A stretch of 64,000 bases of DNA from Corallococcus caeni (GCF_036245865.1 NZ_BTTW01000005.1:124001-188000), one strand, 5' to 3'. Positions 37,461-45,840 are shown, numbered from the stretch's first letter. Translations and numbers: made by a program. Notes: generated by a model from the letters alone, not told the origin.

Positions 37461-37883
37461 CTACCTCCTGTCCAGGATGCGTCCCTGTCCGTCGATCGCG
37501 TAGACGGCGCCTCCATCCAGGATGGGCTCGTTCAAGCCACAGCGCGACGGTTGCGGAGAGAACCACACGAAGAACAGGTCGTCTCCCGACTGGAGGACAT
37601 GGGTGTCGTAGGAGCTTCTCCTGGAAAGACACTGCGCCATTCGCTTGTCGGGATCCTGGGTCTGGAGCTCCGCGCCCGGAGGCAGGAACTCGTTCATCGC
37701 GACCTCCAGGGCCGCCATCATGGGGCCTCCCAGGTGGACACCCTCCTTGAACGAGTTCGGGAACACCACGGCGGCTGCCTCTTCGGGAGGTGCCCACGCG
37801 GCCTTCTTGACCTTGTGGTACCCGAGCAGGGAGCACCCGGTCAGTGGAACGCAGAGCAGAGCGATCCCCATGGACGTCTTCAT
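37461..37883 (-). CDS. Small lipoprotein, function unknown
   Basis: 140 aa. MKTSMGIALLCVPLTGC gives a lipobox Cys17; GGGAGG precedes the ATG. The mature part is a compact alpha/beta domain with four Cys-free strands and two later Cys (AQCLSRRS, SRCGLNEP), ending GGAVYAIDGQGRILDRR. I do not recognise it. Its stop is 2 nt before the GTG of the AraC-type regulator and its start is 22 nt after the stop of the lipoprotein at 37906-38580, so it is inside a four-gene operon. If the upstream lipoprotein is a toxin this could be its immunity protein; this is speculation from arrangement only. Confidence 0.75.
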   Translation of the reverse strand: MKTSMGIALLCVPLTGCSLLGYHKVKKAAWAPPEEAAAVVFPNSFKEGVHLGGPMMAALEVAMNEFLPPGAELQTQDPDKRMAQCLSRRSSYDTHVLQSGDDLFFVWFSPQPSRCGLNEPILDGGAVYAIDGQGRILDRR

Positions 37884-37905
37884 CGCGAAACCTCCCTGCG
37901 AACGA

Positions 37906-38580
37906 CTACGGCAACCATGACTGCCCCTCGAACAGGTCGAAGCTGAAGTCCCCTGCCGCTCCAGAAGCCTTCCCGATGGGGATCCACCTTCCACCTCGCA
38001 ATGCCGACACGACCCGGGAGGAATAGTTGTAGTCGTACGCAAGGCATCCGCCATTCCGGGGGCCGTAGAAGAGCAGCAGCTCGTGCTCCCAGATACGCCC
38101 GGACTTGTCCACGAAACGAGCAGAGCCCCAGGGCGACCAGTCCGGCTCGTGGTTCGCGCCCATGTCCTCGCGGGAGAACTCCCAATTGTGGGGATGCGGA
38201 TGCGCGGGCCCCAGGATGACGGGCTCGTGGGTGTTGGCATCCCTGAGCACCAGCGGCACCTTGCAATACTTCCGGCCTCCAGGCCCGTCCCCTCCCAGGT
38301 CCGAGAAGAAGCTGAGGAAGTAGGCCTCCGCCTGGGGGGAGTAGTACCAGAGCGCGCAGTACTCCTTGCCCTGCCGGCCATGCAGGGTCGATGCGCCGGG
38401 CATCCGGGTCATCCGCTCACAGGCGACTTGAGCCAGCTCCTCGCGCGTCTTGAAGGGACCCGCGAGAGGTCCCTCGACCTCGTACATGCCATTGGCGAGC
38501 TGGCGGACACGGATGTCCGGATGCGGCGCCGAACATCCCAGCGCCACGAACAACACCATCCAGTACAGGTTCGTTGGCAT
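37906..38580 (-). CDS. Lipoprotein with a JAMM/DUF4329-like HxHx6SxxD motif
   Basis: 224 aa from MPTNLYWMVLFVALGC, lipobox Cys16; a 13-residue longer start is possible. The body (30-220) contains EYCALWYYSPQAEAYFLSFF, KYCKVPLVLRDANTHEPV and, at about 127-139, a His-rich stretch whose spacing HPH-x6-S-x2-D is close to the zinc motif of JAMM/JAB peptidases (HxHx7SxxD) and to DUF4329-type toxin domains. An upstream Glu as in JAMM could not be assigned with confidence. First gene of a run of four on the minus strand. Alternatives: a structural lipoprotein of one of the myxobacterial paralogous families, or a SitA-like exchanged toxin. The motif is seen; the function is inference. Confidence 0.6.
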   Translation of the reverse strand: MPTNLYWMVLFVALGCSAPHPDIRVRQLANGMYEVEGPLAGPFKTREELAQVACERMTRMPGASTLHGRQGKEYCALWYYSPQAEAYFLSFFSDLGGDGPGGRKYCKVPLVLRDANTHEPVILGPAHPHPHNWEFSREDMGANHEPDWSPWGSARFVDKSGRIWEHELLLFYGPRNGGCLAYDYNYSSRVVSALRGGRWIPIGKASGAAGDFSFDLFEGQSWLP

Positions 38581-38649
38581 CCACGGTCCCGCGACAAGGT
38601 GACCGCGGATGCCTATCAAACCGCGTGCGTCCCACTCCAGCGAGAGGAG

Positions 38650-41600
38650 TCAGTTCACCTGCGCGAGAGGCCCATCGACTTCCGCGTCCTCGTTCTCCGG
38701 CGCTTCTTCCACCGCGTCCACGCCCTGCGGAATCCCATCCACGTAGGTGACGACGTTGTTCGGCAGCGCGGCCACGCGCGGGCCCGGTGTCACCACGCCC
38801 GTGAGGTTCAGTGGATCCACTCCGGATAGCTGGATGCGCACGCCGGACGGAGCCGCTCTCCGCACCGCTCGCGCCATGTCCACGGCTTCGGGCAGCGCGA
38901 ACTGCTCACCCACGAAGCCCGACACGAAGCGCCCGCCTCGCAGCTCTCCCCGCGCCTCCATGCGCCGGTAGACGAACAGCAGGTCGCGCCACGTGGGCGC
39001 CAGCGATTCGCGCATCACCAGGTCGCGCCAGACGATGCCGTAGCGTTGGAGGAACAGCTTCGCCAGCGACTCCGTCACCTCCTCCTGCGACTTCGGCTCC
39101 GACGGCGCCAGCAGGCTCCAGCGGCCCGGGCCGCCACGGTTGAGCAGCTTCTGGCGCTTGCGGTGCGCCGGGCTCTGAAGGATGCGCAGGTTCTGCACCG
39201 CGTCCGCCGTGACGAGCCCCTTCGCCACCAGCTCCCACAGCGCGTCCTCCACCTCCGCCGGCAGCCGACGCGCCCGCGTCACCAGGTCCTGGAAGAAGCA
39301 CGCGCCCCGCCGCTCCAGCACGCCCACCACGTCCTTCGCCGCCGCGCTCAGGTCCGGCGGCGTCCACACGCCCCCGTCCGCCAGCACCGCGTGCGGACGC
39401 GCCGCCGCCAGCATCCACTCCAGGTCCTCGCGCACCGTGAACGTCAACGGCGCGTTGCGCGTGGGCGATGACCGCTTCGCCACCACCGGCTCCGGCGCCT
39501 CCACCGGCGCACCCCGGCGCGGCCCCGCGGGCTTCGGCGGATCCTTCAGCGTCACCCGCCCCCACGCCACCTCGCCCGCGTAGCACGCGCGCTCCATCAG
39601 GTCCGGCGTGTAGCCGCGCATGCGCGCGGGCAACAGGAAGCGCTCCCACGCGGAGGCCGGCGCCTCGTACCCCTGAAGCAGCCGCACCGCCTTGAGCAAC
39701 CCCGTGGAGCCTCGCAGCGCGTCCACGTCCTCCAGGTGGTGCCACCGGAAGAGGAAGCGCATGAAGTCCTGCGGGCTCAGCGGCTCAATCTCGCGGCGCA
39801 GGCGCCCCACCGTCAGCCGGTGGATGCGCTGGAGCAACCGCCGGTCGCACCACTCCAGCACCGGGCTGCCATCCGCGTCCCGGGCCACCGGCACGTCGTC
39901 CTGCGCGCGGAACTGGCCGCGCAGCACGCTGCCCTGGCTCTCCAGGTTGTGCAGCGCCAGGTTGATGTCGTCCGGATCCAACAGCGTCAGCCGCGCCAGC
40001 TCCGTCACCGTGGTGGGCCCCACCATCTCCATCCGGCCTCGCACCACCTGGAGCACCGCCGCGTCGCGCTCCACCGGCCGATCGTACTCCAGCACCGGCA
40101 ACACCGGCTGCGTCACCGCGTCCGGGAAGAGCGCGCGCACCGCGTTGCCCCGCTCCGCTGACACCAGGAACCGCCCGCCCTGACGCTCCAGCCACGCCAC
40201 GCGGCCCTGCTTGAAGAGCCCCGCCTCCAGCCCTCGCGGGACCTCCGACGCGCGCACCAGCACGAGCTGCAACAGCGCGTCGTGCAGCTCGTCCTCGTCG
40301 CGCATGGGCGGCGCGGCGTCCTCCACCACCTGCCGGATGGCGTTCGCGTCCAGCGCGCCGAACGCCGCCGCGTCCTCCGCCGGCATCGCGCGGCGCAGGG
40401 CCACGTTGCGCACGCGGCGCTCCTCGGCCGGCGCGTCGTCCAGGAAGGTGTAGGGCTGGCTGTTGATGAGCGCGTGCGCGAAGACGCTCGGCTCCGGGAC
40501 GTCGCGCGCGACCAACTGGATGCGCCCGTCCTTCATGCGCCGGAGCACCTCGCGCAGCCCGTCGATGTCCATCGCCTCGCGCAGACAGTCGTCCATCGTC
40601 TGCTTCACCAGCGGATGGTCCGGCAGCTCCACGTCCCCGCCGCCGTGGTTGTCCTGGCAGCCCACCTGCGCGGGGAACACCGCCGCCAGCAGGTCCTCGC
40701 TGCGCGCGCGCTGGAGGTTCGGCGCCACGCGCTTGCCCCCCATCATCCGGTGCAGCGTCAGCGCTCGCGACGCCACCCACCGGAAGCGCGTGCCGAAGAT
40801 GGGCGCCTGGAGGATGGCCTGCACCAGCACCTCCTCCACGTTGTCCGGGTGCAGGAAGTCGAAGATGTCCGCCAGCGGGAACGAGTGCTGCTCCCCCAGG
40901 CTCAGGAGGATGCCGTCCTCCGTGGCCGCCGCCTGCAACTCGAAGTCGAACGAGCGGCAGAAGCGCTTGCGCAGCGCCATGCCCCACGCGCGGTTGATGC
41001 GGCTGCCGAACGGCGCGTGGATGATGAGCTGCATGCCGCCCGCCTCGTCGAAGAAGCGCTCGGCGACAATCTGCGTGTGGCTGGGCACCACGTCGCCCAG
41101 CATCTTCTTCCCCAGCCGCAGGTAGCCCAAGAGCGCATCCACCGCGGGCGGCGGCACGCGCAGCAGCTTCTCCAGGAAGCCCGCCGGATCATCGTGGCGC
41201 AGCAACTCCTCGCGCAGCCGGCCCACCTGGAGGCTCAGTTCGTCCGTGCGGCCCGGCGCCTCGCCGCGCCAGAAGGGCACGTTGGGCGGCGCGCCCCTCG
41301 CATCCTCCACCATCACCGTGCTGCCCATGACGCGCTGGATGCGCCACGCGGTGCTGCCCAGCAGGAAGATGTCTCCCGGCGAGGACTCCACCGCGAAGTC
41401 CTCGTCCAGCGTCCCCACCACCTTGCCCTCCGGCTGCGCGGTGACGCTGAAGCTGAACGTGTCCGGGATGGCGCCGCCGTTGGTGAGCGCGGTGATGCGC
41501 ACGCCCCGGCGTCCCTTGAGCCGCTGGTTCACCCGGTCGCGGTGCAGGTGGATGCTGCCCCGGCCGCGACGCTCGGCCACGCCCTCCGACAGCATGTCCA

Positions 41601-42993
41601 GCACCTGCTGGTACTCCTCCCAGGTGAGGTCCTGGTACGGGTACGCGCGCTGGAAGACGCTGAAGAGGGCGCGCTCGTCCCATTCCTCGCACGCGCACGC
41701 GGCGACGATCTGCTGCGCCAGCACGTCCAGCGGCTTCTTCGGAATCCGGACCGCGTCCAGGTCTCCCTCGCGCACGGCGTTGAGGAGCGCGACGCACTCC
41801 ACCAGCTCGTCGCGCGTCATCGCGAAGAGGATGCCCTTGGAGATGCCCGCCTTGTGGTGGCCGGCGCGGCCCACGCGCTGGAGCAGCACGGAGATGGCCT
41901 TGGTGGTGCCCAGCTGCACGACGAGGTCCACGTTGCCCACGTCGATGCCCAGCTCCAGCGACGCGGTGGCCACCATCACGCGCAGCTGGCCGGCCTTGAG
42001 GCGCTCCTCGGCGGACAGGCGCATCTCGCGCGACATGCTGCCGTGGTGCGCGGCCACCCACTGCTGGCCCAGGCGCTCACCCAGGTCGTGCGCCACGCGC
42101 TCGGACATCTTGCGCGTGTTGACGAAGACGAGCGTGGTGCGGTGCTCGCTGGAGAGCTGGATGAGCCGGTCGTAGACCTGTCCCCACATCTCGTGGCTCG
42201 CGATGGAGGACAGCTCCGCGTCCGGGATCTCCACCTTCAGGTCCCACGGGCGCTGGTGGCCCACCTCCACGCGCTTGCACTCGGTGAGGGAGGTGCCGGT
42301 GAGGAAGCCCGCGATGGCGTCCAGCGGCTTCTGCGTGGCGGACAGGCCCAGCAGCTGGGGGCGCACGTCGGTGAGGGCCTTGAGGCGCTCCATGGACAGC
42401 GCGAAGTGGCTGCCGCGCTTGTCGCGGGCGAGCGCGTGGATCTCGTCCACGATGACCGTGCGCACGTGGCGCAGGGTGGCGCGGGCGCGCTCGGCGGTGA
42501 GGTAGAGGTAGAGGGACTCCGGCGTGGTGATGAGGATGTGCGGCGGGCGGCGCACCATCTGGGCGCGCTCGGCGGCGGGCGTGTCGCCGGTGCGCACCTG
42601 CACGCGCAGGTGCTGGGGCTCGTAGCCCTCCTCGCGCGCCAGGGCCATCAGCTCCTCCAGCGGCTGGAGGAGGTTCTTCTGCACGTCGTTGCCCAGGGCC
42701 TTCAGGGGCGACACGTAGAGGACCTGGGTGTGGTCCGGCAGCGTGCCGTCGAGCGCCAGGCGGAACAGCGAGTCCAGCGCGGCGAGGAACGCCGTGAGCG
42801 TCTTGCCGCTGCCCGTGGGCGCGGCGATGAGCACGTCGTGGCCGGCGTGGATGAGGGGCCAGCCTTCAATCTGCGGCCGGGTGGGCTCGCCCAGGCGTGA
42901 GGCGAACCACCGCCGCACCACCGGGTGGAAGGCGGCGAGCGCCGGATGGGCCGCGAACTCCGACGTGAAGGCGAGGGCGATTTGAGGGGACAT
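38650..42993 (-). CDS. lhr: Lhr-family ATP-dependent helicase
   Basis: 1447 aa from MSPQIALAFTSEF; GGGAG precedes this ATG, and the 10 extra upstream codons are unlikely. Superfamily 2 helicase acting on nucleic acids in repair. Visible: Walker A APTGSGKT (58-65), VLYVSPLKALGNDVQKNL, DEIHALARDKRGSHFALSMERL with DEIH at 183-186, GLSATQKPLDAIA, and the domain-2 motifs VFVNTRKMSERVAHDL and LLQRVGRAGH. The DEAD/H-associated region (about 600-860) and a long C-terminal half with winged-helix-like pieces follow. Length and order match full Lhr rather than the short Lhr-Core. Monocistronic: divergent from the toxin-antitoxin operon across 434 bp. Confidence 0.93.
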   Translation of the reverse strand: MSPQIALAFTSEFAAHPALAAFHPVVRRWFASRLGEPTRPQIEGWPLIHAGHDVLIAAPTGSGKTLTAFLAALDSLFRLALDGTLPDHTQVLYVSPLKALGNDVQKNLLQPLEELMALAREEGYEPQHLRVQVRTGDTPAAERAQMVRRPPHILITTPESLYLYLTAERARATLRHVRTVIVDEIHALARDKRGSHFALSMERLKALTDVRPQLLGLSATQKPLDAIAGFLTGTSLTECKRVEVGHQRPWDLKVEIPDAELSSIASHEMWGQVYDRLIQLSSEHRTTLVFVNTRKMSERVAHDLGERLGQQWVAAHHGSMSREMRLSAEERLKAGQLRVMVATASLELGIDVGNVDLVVQLGTTKAISVLLQRVGRAGHHKAGISKGILFAMTRDELVECVALLNAVREGDLDAVRIPKKPLDVLAQQIVAACACEEWDERALFSVFQRAYPYQDLTWEEYQQVLDMLSEGVAERRGRGSIHLHRDRVNQRLKGRRGVRITALTNGGAIPDTFSFSVTAQPEGKVVGTLDEDFAVESSPGDIFLLGSTAWRIQRVMGSTVMVEDARGAPPNVPFWRGEAPGRTDELSLQVGRLREELLRHDDPAGFLEKLLRVPPPAVDALLGYLRLGKKMLGDVVPSHTQIVAERFFDEAGGMQLIIHAPFGSRINRAWGMALRKRFCRSFDFELQAAATEDGILLSLGEQHSFPLADIFDFLHPDNVEEVLVQAILQAPIFGTRFRWVASRALTLHRMMGGKRVAPNLQRARSEDLLAAVFPAQVGCQDNHGGGDVELPDHPLVKQTMDDCLREAMDIDGLREVLRRMKDGRIQLVARDVPEPSVFAHALINSQPYTFLDDAPAEERRVRNVALRRAMPAEDAAAFGALDANAIRQVVEDAAPPMRDEDELHDALLQLVLVRASEVPRGLEAGLFKQGRVAWLERQGGRFLVSAERGNAVRALFPDAVTQPVLPVLEYDRPVERDAAVLQVVRGRMEMVGPTTVTELARLTLLDPDDINLALHNLESQGSVLRGQFRAQDDVPVARDADGSPVLEWCDRRLLQRIHRLTVGRLRREIEPLSPQDFMRFLFRWHHLEDVDALRGSTGLLKAVRLLQGYEAPASAWERFLLPARMRGYTPDLMERACYAGEVAWGRVTLKDPPKPAGPRRGAPVEAPEPVVAKRSSPTRNAPLTFTVREDLEWMLAAARPHAVLADGGVWTPPDLSAAAKDVVGVLERRGACFFQDLVTRARRLPAEVEDALWELVAKGLVTADAVQNLRILQSPAHRKRQKLLNRGGPGRWSLLAPSEPKSQEEVTESLAKLFLQRYGIVWRDLVMRESLAPTWRDLLFVYRRMEARGELRGGRFVSGFVGEQFALPEAVDMARAVRRAAPSGVRIQLSGVDPLNLTGVVTPGPRVAALPNNVVTYVDGIPQGVDAVEEAPENEDAEVDGPLAQVN

Positions 42994-43057
42994 GGCGGGC
43001 TCCCAGAGGGCCAGCCTGAACACAGGTACAGCGCGGCGTCAACGGACGGCGGGTCGC

Positions 43058-43164
43058 GCATCCGACCGCCCGGGTCAGGAGAGCCGGAGGCCCAAACCTG
43101 TCCGACTGTCGGACAGGTTTCCGGAGCATCCGACCGCCCAGGTGAGAGGGGATGTCGGAGGCCC
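43058..43164. repeat. Imperfect direct repeat pair flanking the palindrome
   Basis: A unit opening GCATCCGACCGCCC and closing GGAGGCCC occurs at 43058-43093 (36 nt) and 43126-43164 (39 nt), either side of the palindrome. Together the region contains TCCGAC or its complement five times within 100 bp (43061, 43101, 43108, 43129, 43154). Confidence 0.6.
43094..43120. repeat. Dispersed palindrome, copy 2 (perfect 13-bp arms)
   Basis: AAACCTGTCCGAC, a single T, then its exact complement GTCGGACAGGTTT. It shares the GTCCGAC-N-GTCGGAC core with the copy at 34343-34367, 8.7 kb away. Here it lies between divergent genes, so it is not simply a terminator; binding site or dispersed repeat are the alternatives. 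Confidence 0.7.
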
Positions 43165-43303
43165 GGCGTATACCTCCTGCATCGCGACGGCTTCGTCTCC
43201 CCTGCAGGACTCAGGACGTAGGGCACTCAGGCGGGCAGCGTTCACCTGCTGGGGTGTCGCCTTTCCGGTGGCACCTGACTCCGTGCATTCCCCTGATGGC
43301 AGA

Positions 43304-43331
43304 TTGAAAGCAGCTGGGACGTCAGTAGATT
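43304..43331 (+). promoter_or_regulatory. Promoter candidate of the RHH-GNAT operon
   Basis: TTGAAA (43304-43309), 16 nt, TAGATT (43326-43331). The -35 is one base from consensus and the -10 two bases; the -10 lies inside the palindrome at 43322-43339. Confidence 0.4.
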
Positions 43332-43339
43332 TCTACTGA
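43322..43339. promoter_or_regulatory. Palindromic operator candidate of the RHH-GNAT operon
   Basis: TCAGTAG-attt-CTACTGA, a perfect 7-bp inverted repeat 88 nt before the antitoxin start, overlapping the -10 candidate. Ribbon-helix-helix antitoxins bind such short palindromes to repress their own operon, so this is the most likely operator. Confidence 0.55.
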
Positions 43340-43427
43340 ATTCTTAGTGGGTACTGACCTACGCATCCGTGCCCGTGCGCAGAAGAAGCTCCTGCTCCCC
43401 TCAAGCCGTTGGCAACGGAGTCCCGCC

Positions 43428-43787
43428 ATGACGACTTCCTCCTACCGCCTGCAGGCAACCCTTCCTGCGCCCTATGGAACCCAACTCGAACAGCTTCGAA
43501 GCAAGCTCCAGATCGACAACACAGAAGTCATCAAGGAGGCCCTGGGCTTCTTCGCCAAGGCGGTGCTCGAAGCGAGCCTGGGCCGCCGCGTCGCGTTCGT
43601 GGACGAGAAGCATCAGGTGCTCGCGGAGTACAGCTCCCCCTCCCTCACCCGGCTGGAGTGGAACGCCCGGGAGGAAGGCCGCATCGTGCTACCCGACAGT
43701 GATTTCGACCGGCTCGTGGATGAGCTGGAGAAGCCGGCGAAGCCCCTGCCCCGGCTGCGGAAGCTCGCGCGCAAGAAGGCCCGCTGA
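43428..43787 (+). CDS. RHH-type antitoxin partner of a GNAT toxin
   Basis: 119 aa from MTTSSYRLQATLP; CGGAG precedes this ATG. The frame is open 27 codons upstream, but that part would run across the promoter/leader. Residues 5-50 resemble a ribbon-helix-helix DNA-binding fold: strand YRLQATLP, then helices LEQLRSKLQI and NTEVIKEALGFFAKAVLEA. The C-terminal 35 residues (GRIVLPDSDFDRLVDELEKPAKPLPRLRKLARKK) follow the pattern by which DUF1778/TacA-type antitoxins wrap the toxin. The gene ends 30 bp before the acetyltransferase. Expected to neutralise the toxin and repress the operon. Confidence 0.75.
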   Translation: MTTSSYRLQATLPAPYGTQLEQLRSKLQIDNTEVIKEALGFFAKAVLEASLGRRVAFVDEKHQVLAEYSSPSLTRLEWNAREEGRIVLPDSDFDRLVDELEKPAKPLPRLRKLARKKAR

Positions 43788-43817
43788 CGCTCCGGAAAGA
43801 AGAAGGGGGGCGCCGCC

Positions 43818-44372
43818 ATGACGGCCTCCCTCGTGTTTCCTGAGCTCACGGCCATCACCAGCAGGGACGCCGCGAGTGGCTTCCGCTGCGAGGAAGAGGC
43901 ACTCAGCCGCTACTTCCAACAACAGGCCACGCAGCAGGGACGGCGCGAAGAGAACCGGACCTGGGTCATCCATCGTCCCGACGGACGACCCGACCTGCCG
44001 TCCGTGCTTGGCTTCTACACGCTCACTTGGATCCAACTGGAGCGCAGCAGCCTGCCCGAGCCCGTCACCCGGCGGCTTCCGGACTATCCGATTCGCGCCA
44101 TCCTCATCGGGCGCCTTGCTCGCGACGAGCGGTGCAAGGGCATGGGCATCGGGGAGCACCTGCTCGATGACGCCCACCGCAGGGCCTTGCGCGTCAATGC
44201 GGAGATTGGAGGGCTCGTCGTCGTCGTGGACGCGAAGAACGCGCGCGCCGCGGCGTTCTACGAGGCGCATGACTACACGGTCCTCATCCGCGCAGGATCA
44301 GCGACCATAGCGTGGCCTCAACGCTACTTCGTGAAGATGGAGGACTTGCGAGCGACGTACGCGGGAACGTGA
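43818..44372 (+). CDS. GNAT-family toxin (TacT/AtaT-like acetyltransferase)
   Basis: 184 aa. Toxins of this kind acetylate aminoacyl-tRNA and stop translation. The sequence follows the family: F-x-C-x5-L at residues 22-30 (FRCEEEALSRYF), VLGFYTLTWIQLERSSLP, LPDYPIRAILIGRLARDE, the acetyl-CoA-binding RCKGMGIGEHLL (105-116), GGLVVVVDAKNARAAAFYE with Tyr148 as the probable catalytic residue. Preceded by a GGGGGG-rich SD and lying 30 bp after the RHH gene on the same strand. It could instead be an ordinary GNAT enzyme, but the partner and palindrome favour a toxin-antitoxin pair. Confidence 0.8.
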   Translation: MTASLVFPELTAITSRDAASGFRCEEEALSRYFQQQATQQGRREENRTWVIHRPDGRPDLPSVLGFYTLTWIQLERSSLPEPVTRRLPDYPIRAILIGRLARDERCKGMGIGEHLLDDAHRRALRVNAEIGGLVVVVDAKNARAAAFYEAHDYTVLIRAGSATIAWPQRYFVKMEDLRATYAGT

Positions 44373-44600
44373 ACGCGAAGGTAAGTGTGATACCGAAATC
44401 CCGCTCAGGTTCGGTTCACTGAGGCGGCGAGCACCGGACACCGTCCGCCGGGCAGAGCGCCGCCCTCCGGGCCCGATGCGTCTCGTGGACGACAGCGCGT
44501 GCGACCCGGGGGACGGATCCGGACGCACTGCCCACGCGCAAGATGATCGCAGGCGCCCCCGCCGTTCCGCCCATCCCCAGCCCTGCTCCAGGCCTCCGGC

Positions 44601-45800
44601 ATGTCCTCGTCCTCCGCGTCGAACTTCGCGACTGAAGCGCTCAACCCCGATGGATTCCTCGTGCTGCGGCCGGAAGGGGATGGGCCGGAAGCGCCCGACG
44701 ACTTCCTCTGCGAGTACGCCAACCCCGCCGCGCAGGCCTTGCTGGGGGACGGGCTGAAGGATGCGCTGTTCCTCGCCACACGGCGGACCTGGGGAGGCCT
44801 GCGCGCGGCGTGGGGGATGACGCTCGCCACGGGCCTGCGCTCGGAACAGTGGCTCCACTGGGACACGGGCTCCAGGGTGCACACACTGCGCGTCCGGGCC
44901 GCGCGCGCCCGGGAGGGACGGCTGTACGTCTGGTTGACCGAGCAGCCCCGGGAACTCCATGCGCCCCCGGGCACGATGTCCGGGCAGGCCCCGTGCACGA
45001 AGGACACCTCGCACCAGCGCCCCGGCGAGGAGTCCCCGCGGCACGCGAGCGCCCTGTTCCAGGCGGTGATGCAGGGCTCCACCGACGCCATCTACACGAA
45101 GAACCTGGAGGGCCAGTACACGCGCATCAACGCGGCGGGCGCGCAGCTGATGGGCCTCAGGGTGGAGGAGGTGGTGGGCCGCACCGACGCGGAGCTGTGG
45201 CCCGCCGAGGCCCGCGCCAACGTGGCCCATGACCGGGAGGTCATGGCCTTCCGCAGGACGCTCACCTACGAGGAGGCGCAGTCCGGCCAGCCGGGCCGGG
45301 TGTGGCTGTCCACCAAGGGCGTGCTGCGGGACGAACAGGGCCGGGTGTTCGGCCTGTTCGGCATCAGCCGGGACATCACCGAGCGCAAGCGGATGGAGGA
45401 GGCCCTGCACCAGAACGAGGCGCGGCTCCAGCAGGCCCTCCGCGCCGCGTCCGTGACGCTGTTCGACCTGCGGATGCCGGAGGGGCTCCTGCGCTGGGGC
45501 CCCGGCGCGGAGGGGCTCCTGGGCCAGCCCTCCCTGCCCGCCGAGGAGCCGCTGACGGCGCTGCTGGCTCGGCTGCACCCGGAGGACCGGATGACCGTGG
45601 CCGCACGGCTGGCATCCTCCACCCGGCCCCTGGTGAAGCTGGCGCTCGACTTCCGCGTGGTGGGCGCGCGAGGCGAGGTGCGGCGGCTGACGCTGTGGGG
45701 CGAGGCCCACGCCGGGGACGCGCGGGAGCAGCGGATCATCGGCGTGCTGGTGGACATGACCCAGCGGCCCCTCGCGCCGCCGTCCGGGGTGGCCGCGTAG
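44601..45800 (+). CDS. PAS-domain protein without output domain
   Basis: 399 aa soluble protein made of PAS-like sensor units only: a degenerate one at about 15-115 (CEYANPAAQALLGDG), a canonical one at about 150-275 with FQAVMQGSTDAIYTKNLEGQYTRINAAGAQLMGLRVEEVVG and a PAC tail GLFGISRDITERKRMEE, and a third at about 285-395 (LHPEDRMTVAARL, GVLVDMTQRPLAPP). No HisKA, HATPase, GGDEF or HTH follows; the gene ends cleanly. It may dock onto a separate kinase or act as a redox/ligand adaptor. No SD of note. The 228 bp between it and the toxin gene contain no gene. Confidence 0.8.
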   Translation: MSSSSASNFATEALNPDGFLVLRPEGDGPEAPDDFLCEYANPAAQALLGDGLKDALFLATRRTWGGLRAAWGMTLATGLRSEQWLHWDTGSRVHTLRVRAARAREGRLYVWLTEQPRELHAPPGTMSGQAPCTKDTSHQRPGEESPRHASALFQAVMQGSTDAIYTKNLEGQYTRINAAGAQLMGLRVEEVVGRTDAELWPAEARANVAHDREVMAFRRTLTYEEAQSGQPGRVWLSTKGVLRDEQGRVFGLFGISRDITERKRMEEALHQNEARLQQALRAASVTLFDLRMPEGLLRWGPGAEGLLGQPSLPAEEPLTALLARLHPEDRMTVAARLASSTRPLVKLALDFRVVGARGEVRRLTLWGEAHAGDAREQRIIGVLVDMTQRPLAPPSGVAA

Positions 45801-45840
45801 GTCGAAGCGGCATCCCCACTCCTGGAAAGGATGCCTCCAC

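Larger units (their letters stand above)
42994..43427. other. 434-bp intergenic region between lhr and the toxin-antitoxin operon
   Basis: No gene seen. The lhr-proximal half holds a perfect 13-bp palindrome inside a pair of imperfect direct repeats (43058-43164); the TA-proximal part is AT-richer and holds a promoter candidate and a smaller palindrome (43304-43339). Confidence 0.7.

Noticed and set aside
40282-42900. Plus-strand frame of 872 codons opposite lhr
   Set aside because: Shadow of the helicase gene; no SD, no domain.
43094-43120. Reading the perfect palindrome as an ordinary rho-independent terminator
   Set aside because: It lies between divergent genes and has no U-run on either strand, so termination is not its obvious job.
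44373-44600. Small plus-strand frame starting at 44476 before the PAS gene
   Set aside because: It overlaps the PAS gene in another phase and is Arg/Pro/Ser-rich; no support.
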